Source: Candidatus Methylomirabilota bacterium (lineage in GTDB: Bacteria > Methylomirabilota > Methylomirabilia > Methylomirabilales > Methylomirabilaceae). Taken from it: 64,000 bases of DNA. The position numbers and the translations under genes are program-made. Every line of letters begins with the position of its first letter. Positions within the stretch are counted from its first letter, which is position 1. The stretch is taken from NCBI GenBank assembly GCA_003104975.1, contig PQAM01000004.1:1-64000 (forward strand), written 5' to 3'. Shown here one piece after another: positions 42,713 to 49,422 of the stretch. The notes below the pieces were generated by a model. The model was not told the origin of the DNA. It did no database searches and saw only the letters and a program-made list of their open reading frames with translations.

Positions 42713-44065
42713 GTGGATGTGACAATAGTTGCACTGGGAAGGCGCCTGCGCGCGTTTCTCCGATCGCCGCACAAGCTACAGAAGCTGCAGGACTCCTTCC
42801 ATGATTTAGGTTGGCGCGCCCTCACGATCTGGTCCCGCTGGAGACTGAAGGGATACCACGGGCGCCTTATCACGATCACCGGCACCAAAGGGAAGACCAC
42901 GACTGCCCGCCTGATCTCCAGAATATTTGCGGATGCCGGTTATCAGGTGGGGACGGCCTGCAGCGGAGGCGTTTATGTCAACGGTCGCTGTGTTCTGAGG
43001 GGGCCATTCTCAGGTGCAGACGGCCCCATCAGGGCCTGCCGAGCCGGAGGGCGCGATCTTCTCGTGCTGGAGACCGCCCATGGCGGGATACAGCGGTATG
43101 GGTTCGGATTCTCCGGCTGTGACGTCGCCATCTTCACCAATATTACCGATGGGCACCTGGGCGAGTTGGGGATCGAAACCCTGGAGGAGATGTTGGCGCT
43201 GAAATGGAGGTTGGCGTCCACTATCCGTCCGGGAGGGACTGTGATTCTGAATGCCGATGATCCCCTTCTGGCCGCGTTGCGTCCTCCGCAAGGTGTTGCG
43301 GTGGTCTATGTCAGCCTCACTGGAGGACTTACGCGGGGCAATGCCGACATCGAGGCGCCTCTTTATCAATGCTCCGACCATGGAACGGTGGTGAAAGCAT
43401 GTGCCGGATTCTCCTCCACTGTTGCCGAGGTCCCGGACGCACCCCTGCTTGGCAAGGGCTTTGCTTCATACAACGCCTACAACCTGCTGGCAGCCGTCGC
43501 TTGCGTGGAGGCTTTGGATCGCTTCCTGCCCGTCTCACGGGAGTCGCTTCTCAAGAGTCTCTTGTCTTTCGGGGCGGTCCCTGACGATAATCCCGGGCAC
43601 TTCAATCTGTTCGAGGGTTCACGGGGAAGAGTGCTCCTCCTGGGAGGGAGCAACAGGGACAGTTATCAGCGAGACGCCCAGGCCCTTGCCCGAATACGAG
43701 CCTGCCAGCCTTTTCCTGTGGGACGCATTGTCGGGGTCATCACAGCCATCGGGATGCAGTCAACATCTTACATCCGTGATCTTGTCGGGATTGTCGCCAC
43801 TGTGTGCGACGAGGTCATCATTCGGGAACCACTACCACGATACCGGTACGGGAAAGCTCCGGGAGCGATCTCTTCCATCCTGAAGACGGCGGCGTTGGAA
43901 TCCGGCATCCCTCATCACGCCATTCGCATATGTGACGAGACATCTGATCTCATCGAAGACGTCATTCTTCCTAGTGGAGAGTCAGACTTTTTGTTTGCGG
44001 TCTTTTGTGCATTTGCCCAGGAGCCTATAGTGGAGCTCTGTCGGCGGTTGGGGCGACTTGGGTAA
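42713..44065 (+). CDS. Mur-ligase-family ATP-dependent amide ligase (cyanophycin synthetase-like C-half)
   Basis: 450 residues. P-loop G-T-K-G-K-T-T-T (57-64), L-E-T-A-H-G-G-I-Q-R-Y-G and T-N-I-T-D-G-H-L-G (about 140-148), then D-D-N-P-G-H-F and a C-terminal ligase domain. It resembles the Mur-ligase half of cyanophycin synthetase and PgsB-like enzymes, which form amide bonds through acyl phosphates. Peptidoglycan Mur genes are not nearby. Inside a RiPP locus without lasso cyclase, it is a candidate for closing or extending the peptide. GTG start; the 3' end runs into the B2 remnant. Confidence 0.85.
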   Translation: MDVTIVALGRRLRAFLRSPHKLQKLQDSFHDLGWRALTIWSRWRLKGYHGRLITITGTKGKTTTARLISRIFADAGYQVGTACSGGVYVNGRCVLRGPFSGADGPIRACRAGGRDLLVLETAHGGIQRYGFGFSGCDVAIFTNITDGHLGELGIETLEEMLALKWRLASTIRPGGTVILNADDPLLAALRPPQGVAVVYVSLTGGLTRGNADIEAPLYQCSDHGTVVKACAGFSSTVAEVPDAPLLGKGFASYNAYNLLAAVACVEALDRFLPVSRESLLKSLLSFGAVPDDNPGHFNLFEGSRGRVLLLGGSNRDSYQRDAQALARIRACQPFPVGRIVGVITAIGMQSTSYIRDLVGIVATVCDEVIIREPLPRYRYGKAPGAISSILKTAALESGIPHHAIRICDETSDLIEDVILPSGESDFLFAVFCAFAQEPIVELCRRLGRLG

Positions 44066-44187
44066 CGCTTAACGGCGCCCCCTTGGATGAGTCGGAAGAA
44101 GGGCCGTGTCCATACGTGGACTTCTATTCGTACCCTGCAGCTACCGCCAAGGCCGTCCCCCAGCAAGCCTTGGTGGTGGTCGCCTGA
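44050..44187 (+). pseudogene. C-terminal remnant of a second B2 protease
   Basis: W-V-T-L-N-G-A-P-L-D-E-S-E-E ... Y-S-Y-P ... Q-Q-A-L matches residues 121-167 of the B2 protein at 39063, but the Cys and His part is missing. The stop TGA lies five bases before the radical SAM ATG. Confidence 0.88.
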
Positions 44188-44191
44188 AGCC

Positions 44192-45289
44192 ATGATCGGA
44201 CATCTCATCGAAATAGGATGTCGCGTCACACCCGGTCTCAGCCGCTGGTACCTGGACCATTACGTCAGCATCAAGCGTTTCGAGAAACAGGTCCGACGCA
44301 ACTTGGGGTTCCCTGCCCCCCCATCCTCGGTTACGCTCCTCATCACCTACACCTGTAACTTTGGCTGCTACCATTGCGAATCGACCTCCGACCCCAAAGC
44401 CGAGTGGGGACTTCCATTCGAGACCATCGCCCGACTGATTCGAGAGATAAAGGAGATGGGGGTCAAGACCCTGATCATCTCTGGCGGTGAACCGCTCGTC
44501 AGGCCCGATCTGTTTGAGATTCTCGAATTGGTTAATCAACATGGTTTTAACGTGATGTTGTGTACGAACGGCAGTCTGGTGGAGCGGCATCGGGACCGGC
44601 TGGCGCGGGCCCACCTGGATTGTGTTATGACCAGCGTCGATGGCCTGGAGGAGACCAATGATCGGTTCCGGCACTACCCTGGGGCGTACAAGCAGACGTT
44701 CCGAGCACTTGAGCTGTTTCAGCAGATAGGTGTCGGCGGCCGAGTGGTGAATACAATGCTGCACCCCGACAATCTTGACGAACTCGAGGAACTTGGCGAC
44801 CGGATCATGCATTCGGCTGCAACGCGCTGGCGGATCGCCCTGGCGCTCCCGTCAGGAAGAGCCAAGGGGCAGGATCGCTTCTGCCTCACCGACGACCAGA
44901 TTCGATCGGTCCTGCGGTTCATCCGTGATCGATGCGCACGATTCCCCGTGTATCTGAGTGAAGAGGTCGGTTACGTGGGGCCGTGGGCCCTTCAAGTGCG
45001 ACCAAGACCGTTCAGTTCCGGCGATGGGCTGAGTCACTTTGCCATTATGCCGACGGGCGATGTGATCGGCTCTGCGGTGCTTCATGATGTCGCCTATTCG
45101 GAAGGGAACATCAAGGAGCAGACCCTCAAGGAGATCTGGCGAGATGGCTTCCAGCGATATCGGCAGCCGGTCCTCCCGGATGCCTGCTATGAGTGCCGTT
45201 ATCTTTATGCCTGCGGAGGGGGCACGTATGCAATGCGCGTCGGCAATCGTCACTGCCTAAAACAACTTTGGGAAGGGGGAGACCAATGA
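44192..45289 (+). CDS. radical SAM / SPASM-like peptide-modifying enzyme
   Basis: 365 residues from ATG 44192. The SAM cluster motif is C55-x3-C59-x2-C62 (T-C-N-F-G-C-Y-H-C), with S-G-G-E-P (98-102) for SAM binding. A C-terminal group C332, C335, C341 and C355 (C-Y-E-C ... A-C-G-G-G) is of the SPASM/twitch kind and should hold an auxiliary cluster. Reaction unknown: thioether, C-C crosslink or epimerisation are family possibilities. It is translationally coupled (ATGA) to precursor 4, which is its most likely substrate. Confidence 0.93.
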   Translation: MIGHLIEIGCRVTPGLSRWYLDHYVSIKRFEKQVRRNLGFPAPPSSVTLLITYTCNFGCYHCESTSDPKAEWGLPFETIARLIREIKEMGVKTLIISGGEPLVRPDLFEILELVNQHGFNVMLCTNGSLVERHRDRLARAHLDCVMTSVDGLEETNDRFRHYPGAYKQTFRALELFQQIGVGGRVVNTMLHPDNLDELEELGDRIMHSAATRWRIALALPSGRAKGQDRFCLTDDQIRSVLRFIRDRCARFPVYLSEEVGYVGPWALQVRPRPFSSGDGLSHFAIMPTGDVIGSAVLHDVAYSEGNIKEQTLKEIWRDGFQRYRQPVLPDACYECRYLYACGGGTYAMRVGNRHCLKQLWEGGDQ

Positions 45290-45411
45290 GGGAAGTCCAG
45301 GAACAGCACGTCTGTGAGACCGACCCGAAACAGCCCTATATCAAGCCGATGCTTACGAAGCACAAGCCGCTGCGGGATATTACCGGCGTCGCCCAGAGCC
45401 CCATTAACTAA
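45286..45411 (+). CDS. RiPP precursor peptide 4 (lasso-type leader)
   Basis: 41 residues. GGAAGGGGGA precedes the ATG, which overlaps the radical SAM stop. Leader block P-Y-I-K-P-M-L-T-K-H-K-P-L-R-D-I-T, then G-V-A-Q-S-P-I-N. It keeps Y1, P4, L6 and T16 of the lasso leader rule. The tail has no Asp/Glu that could close a lasso ring. Confidence 0.88.
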   Translation: MREVQEQHVCETDPKQPYIKPMLTKHKPLRDITGVAQSPIN

Positions 45412-45502
45412 GAGGGACAACCGAGTCGTTCTCGCGGCACCTGACCGACCGGGCCGCCGTTGACAATCTTTGCTGTGCAGATCGCAGCCGACGCGGGCCT
45501 CA

Positions 45503-46372
45503 TCAGGCGGTCGGTGACTTCTCTGTGCCTGCCGCCGCAAAAGGTGAGATGCAGAATCCCACAATATCCTCGCCCCCATCCACCCCGATAACGTTCCCTG
45601 TTATCCAGTAGGTCTCCGGGCGGCTCAAGACGACGAGCGCCGCCGCAACATCTTCCGGCGTGGTGAGGCGTCCGGAAGGGTTGAGTCCCTGCGCCGTCCG
45701 AATAATCTCATCATTTCCCGGAATCTTCCGAAGCGCTGGCGTGTCGGTGACCCCGGCTCGGATAGTGTTCGCCGTAATCCCCAGAGGGGCCAACTCCATC
45801 GCGAGCTGCCGGATGTGCGACTCCAGGGCCGCCTTGGCCGCCGATACAGCCCCATAGCCGGACCAGACCCGCGTCCCCCCCGAACTGGTCATGGCGTAGA
45901 CTCGACCGCCGCGAATCATTAACTGTCGCATCACCAGATCCTGAACCCAATAGACGAGGCTATGCGCCATCACATCCAGGGTCATATCCATCTGCGCCTG
46001 TGTAATGGCGCCCTTCGGCGACGACGCGAGGAACGGCTTCAGGGTCCCGAAGGCGAGGGAGTGCAGGATGACCTTCACCGAGGAGGGCTCGCCGCGATCG
46101 GCCAGGATCTTCTCGATCTGATCCAGCACCTCGCGCCGCTTCTCCGGATCGGAGGCATTGACGTTGAAGAAGATCGCCCCCCGCCCCTTCTGTTGAATCC
46201 CGGTGACGATCCGTTCGACATTCGGCATGGTGGCCTTGCGGTCCAGATGTACGCCGACGATGTCCATCCCTGCGTCGGCCAACGCAAGGCAGGCGGCCTC
46301 ACCGAAACCGCTGGAGGCCCCCAGGATCAGGGCCCACCCCTGGAGTTCCGAACTCTGTGATGGTATGGTCAT
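45503..46372 (-). CDS. fabI: enoyl-ACP reductase-like short-chain dehydrogenase
   Basis: 289 residues. NAD(P)H-binding G-A-S-S-G-F-G and the active-site pattern Y-G-A-V-S-A-A-K, i.e. Y-x6-K, which marks enoyl-ACP reductases (FabI/FabL) rather than the Y-x3-K of ordinary SDRs. V-T-D-T-P-A-L-R-K-I-P-G is also FabI/FabL-like. It should complete fatty acid elongation. Convergent with the RiPP operon; its last 78 bases are copied at 42286-42363. Confidence 0.85.
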   Translation of the reverse strand: MTIPSQSSELQGWALILGASSGFGEAACLALADAGMDIVGVHLDRKATMPNVERIVTGIQQKGRGAIFFNVNASDPEKRREVLDQIEKILADRGEPSSVKVILHSLAFGTLKPFLASSPKGAITQAQMDMTLDVMAHSLVYWVQDLVMRQLMIRGGRVYAMTSSGGTRVWSGYGAVSAAKAALESHIRQLAMELAPLGITANTIRAGVTDTPALRKIPGNDEIIRTAQGLNPSGRLTTPEDVAAALVVLSRPETYWITGNVIGVDGGEDIVGFCISPFAAAGTEKSPTA

Positions 46373-46380
46373 GTACGCCT

Positions 46381-46848
46381 CTACGCAGCCGCGCTGAACT
46401 TCTGCTGGTCAGGCCGGGGTGAAGACTCGTGCCCACTCGAACCTATCAAGCCTAGCTGGTGCATGAGTCCAAGAAAGTCATGCTGTGCCCATCGCTCTAC
46501 AATCTTACCATTCTCGAATCGGTAGATCACGATACCGGTCATCTCCAACCGCTTTCCGGTCGGTGGGACTCCAAAAAGCTCGCCGGTATGCAGTCCCGCC
46601 GCGGTCATCCGGACCACTACAAAGTCCCCCTCGGCGATCAGTTCGTGGATGACGGGGTTACCCTCCGGCGCCGCAGACGCAAAGGTCCTGAATGTCTGCT
46701 TGATCGCCTCGAGTCCCGGCTGAAGCCCGGGGATCGGCGGCGGATCGTGATACACAAAGTTCGGAGAGAAAAACTCATCCATCGCCGAGAATTTGAACCC
46801 CTCGGCATAGAGGCGACGCACCAGTTGCTTGTTGTCTTCTGTCGACAT
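46381..46848 (-). CDS. SnoaL-like / ester cyclase fold protein
   Basis: 155 residues from ATG 46848 with AGGAGGTCACAG upstream. NTF2-like fold: L-V-R-R-L-Y-A-E-G-F, F-V-Y-H-D-P-P-P-I-P-G, V-V-R-M-T-A-A-G-L-H-T-G, R-W-A-Q-H-D-F-L-G-L. The family includes polyketide cyclases and many uncharacterised proteins; no polyketide genes are present, so the role is unknown. It lies eight bases upstream of the enoyl reductase on the same strand and may share its transcript. Confidence 0.85.
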   Translation of the reverse strand: MSTEDNKQLVRRLYAEGFKFSAMDEFFSPNFVYHDPPPIPGLQPGLEAIKQTFRTFASAAPEGNPVIHELIAEGDFVVVRMTAAGLHTGELFGVPPTGKRLEMTGIVIYRFENGKIVERWAQHDFLGLMHQLGLIGSSGHESSPRPDQQKFSAAA

Positions 46849-47101
46849 CTGTGACCTCCTACATGCTGTCATATGAGCGGCGCTGCGCGCCGCGCCGTTC
46901 TGGCGCCCGGTCGGTCGCCACGAATTGCTTGTCAGTCAAGCAGAAAGCGTCCGATTGGTCAAGAAATAAATGCAGGCAGGACCATACGTTGACAACCCGG
47001 ATTCACATAGTTATGATGGTGATTACGTAATTCAATACAACATGAACCGTTCTGCGTGCCCGCTACGACGATCGTAGCGCAGCCGAGCATTGGAGGGAAT
47101 C

Positions 47102-47410
47102 ATGATTGTCGTCGCGAACAGGGTGCCCGTGACAAAAGGGTATGAAGGCGCGTTTGAGAAGCGGTTCGACGACCGCCTGAAGGTTGTCGAGAGTAGGCCC
47201 GGTTTCATCCGCAATGAAATCCTACGGCCTATCGTAGGCGACTATTATATCCTCATGACCCATTGGGAAAGCCGAGAGGACTTCGAGGCCTGGACCCAGA
47301 GCGAAGAGTTCAAACAGGTCCATGCCAACATGGCGCCGAAGGAGATGTGCCCCGGTCCCAACGGCTTTGAGATCCACGAGGTCATCCTGGTCTCGGAGAA
47401 GAAACCATAA
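47102..47410 (+). CDS. antibiotic biosynthesis monooxygenase-domain protein (HmoA-like)
   Basis: 102 residues from ATG 47102, GGAGGG upstream. The dimeric ferredoxin-like ABM fold: N-R-V-P-V-T-K-G-Y-E, P-G-F-I-R-N-E-I-L-R, T-H-W-E-S-R-E-D-F-E-A-W. It resembles HmoA-type haem-degrading enzymes; the conserved N and W positions support this, but a haem substrate is not shown by the sequence. Monocistronic with its own terminator. Confidence 0.85.
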   Translation: MIVVANRVPVTKGYEGAFEKRFDDRLKVVESRPGFIRNEILRPIVGDYYILMTHWESREDFEAWTQSEEFKQVHANMAPKEMCPGPNGFEIHEVILVSEKKP

Positions 47411-47439
47411 GAACGGTACCAATCCCCCCCTCACCTTCG

Positions 47440-47474
47440 TCCTCTCCCCCACTTGGGGGAGAGGATGCTTTTTT
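47440..47474 (+). terminator. Rho-independent terminator after the ABM gene
   Basis: Stem TCCTCTCCCCC / GGGGGAGAGGA, loop ACTT, followed by a TTTTTT run. Confidence 0.92.
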
Positions 47475-47640
47475 GTTCCCGCCAAATTGCGGTCAATCTT
47501 TTTCTCATGTCTACTCGCGCCGTGCCGTGAAGCGAGCAGATCGAGGCCCGAGGGAGGAGGGCACCGGAGGTGTACGCAGTTGTACATTGAGGATGCCCGA
47601 CGACCGAAAACGAAGAGATGCGATGTTTCACGGCACGGCG

Positions 47641-49422
47641 CTAGGCCAGCGGCTGGTACTGCATCTCGTAGAGCCGGCTATAGATCCCACCATGGGCCAG
47701 GAGTTCCTGGTGGGTTCCCTCCTCCCGAATCCGCCCCTTGTGCAGGACGATGATCCGATCAACAAACCGGATGGTCGAGAGCCGGTGCGCGATAATCAGG
47801 GCGGTCCGGCCGAGCAGCAGCGTTTTCAGAGCGTCCCGAATCAACAGCTCTGTCGCCGTGTCCACCGAACTGGTCGCCTCATCCAGGATCAGGATCGGTC
47901 GATCGAATGCCAGGGCCCTGGCAAAGGAGAGGAGCTGGCGTTCGCCTTGAGACAGCGTCGAGCCGCGCTCCTCCACAACGGCGTGGAAGCCCCCAGGCAA
48001 CCGTTCGATGAAACCGTGGGCGTGAACGCGCTGTGCCGCCTCGGTAACCCGCCCTTCGGAGACAACAGGATCGCCAAGGTTGATATTGTGGGCGATATCG
48101 CCGGAAAAGAGAAAAACGTCTTGCAGCACCAGCCCGATCTGCCGACGTAACGTCCGCTTGTCCCATTCCCGCACATCAATCCCATCGATCCGGATGCTGC
48201 CGCGCTCGACATCGTAGAAGCGACAGAGGGCCGAGATGATCGAGGTCTTGCCGGCGCCCGTTGCGCCCACCAGCGCGACCTTTTCACCGGGGTCCACCCG
48301 AAACGAGATCTCCTTGAGGACCGGCTCGCCGGCCGTATAGGAAAGCCAGGCATCCCTGAACTCGATCTCGCCGCGCACGCGAACGGGATGGGTGGGCACG
48401 GCAGGTTCCACCAGCGATTCCTGCACATCAAGCAGCTTGAACACCCGTTCGCTGGAGGCCATCCCGGCCTGCAGGATGTTGTACTTCTCCGCCAGATCCC
48501 GGATCGGCGTAAACAGGCGGTGGACATACTGAACAAAGGCGACGACGACACCGGGAAGGACCCGATCGTCGAGGATCATGGCGCCGCCCGCCCACAGTAC
48601 CAGACCCACCGAGATGGCGCTGAACAGCTCGATCGACGGAAAGAAGACCGCGTTGTACTGGATGCTCTTCAGCAGCGCGTCCCGATGCTGGGTGTTAATC
48701 CCTTGGAACTTCTTGAAGTGACGCGCCTCTTGGCCGAAGGCCTGGACCGTCGCCATTCCGGAGATGCTTTCCTGCAGGTAGGCATTCATCCGGGCCAGAA
48801 TCCGCCGACTGTCGCGATAGTTGTCGCGCGCCCGCGTGCGATAGGCGGCTGTCGCCCGCAGCATGAACGGAAACGTGACGAACGAGATCAACGCCAGGCG
48901 CCAATCCATCGCGAACATCGCTGCCGCCACGCCCACCAGCGTCAACAGGTCGCCAAGCAGCGCAATCACCCCCGATCCGAACATCTCGTTCAGGGTCTCT
49001 ATATCGTTGATGACCCTGGTCATCAGCCGGCCGACCGGATTCTTGTCGAAGAAGGCGAGATCCTGCCGTTGCAGGTGGGTGAAGAGACGAGTTCTCAGAT
49101 CGTGCATGGCCCGCTGGCCGGTATACTGCATCGTATAGCTCTGGGCGTATTGGGACAGAAAGCCGACGACGACCGTGATCAGATAGGCCAGCACCGCGAG
49201 ATTGAGACCGTGCAGATCGCGGGCCGCGATATGGGTATCGATGGCGACCTTGGTGATATACGGCCCGAGCAGTTGCATCCCCGTCGTCAGGAACAGCAGC
49301 ACCAGGGAGGCTATAAGCCACCACCGATACGGCGCGACATACCTGAGCAACTGCCGTATCAGCCGGACATCGTAGGCCTTTCCCAGCAGTTCCTCTTCCT
49401 GGTGGCCCTGCGGCTCCCTCAT
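47641..49422 (-). CDS. ABC exporter subunit B (canonical ATPase half)
   Basis: 593 residues: six-helix membrane domain (1-320) and ATPase domain. Walker A G-A-T-G-A-G-K-T, Walker B with catalytic Glu (L-I-L-D-E-A-T-S-S), but a non-canonical signature L-S-Q-G-E-R-Q instead of LSGGQ. This is the B partner of a heterodimeric exporter of the BmrCD/TM287-288 kind. It overlaps the partner gene by four bases and must be co-expressed. Substrate unknown (drug, lipid or peptide). Confidence 0.93.
   Translation of the reverse strand: MREPQGHQEEELLGKAYDVRLIRQLLRYVAPYRWWLIASLVLLFLTTGMQLLGPYITKVAIDTHIAARDLHGLNLAVLAYLITVVVGFLSQYAQSYTMQYTGQRAMHDLRTRLFTHLQRQDLAFFDKNPVGRLMTRVINDIETLNEMFGSGVIALLGDLLTLVGVAAAMFAMDWRLALISFVTFPFMLRATAAYRTRARDNYRDSRRILARMNAYLQESISGMATVQAFGQEARHFKKFQGINTQHRDALLKSIQYNAVFFPSIELFSAISVGLVLWAGGAMILDDRVLPGVVVAFVQYVHRLFTPIRDLAEKYNILQAGMASSERVFKLLDVQESLVEPAVPTHPVRVRGEIEFRDAWLSYTAGEPVLKEISFRVDPGEKVALVGATGAGKTSIISALCRFYDVERGSIRIDGIDVREWDKRTLRRQIGLVLQDVFLFSGDIAHNINLGDPVVSEGRVTEAAQRVHAHGFIERLPGGFHAVVEERGSTLSQGERQLLSFARALAFDRPILILDEATSSVDTATELLIRDALKTLLLGRTALIIAHRLSTIRFVDRIIVLHKGRIREEGTHQELLAHGGIYSRLYEMQYQPLA

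Noticed and set aside
38783-45411. Ordinary lasso peptide cluster
   Set aside because: Leader rule, PqqD-like B1 and B2 fit, but there is no cyclase gene, the tails are 7-9 residues, and ring-forming Asp/Glu at 7-9 is missing.
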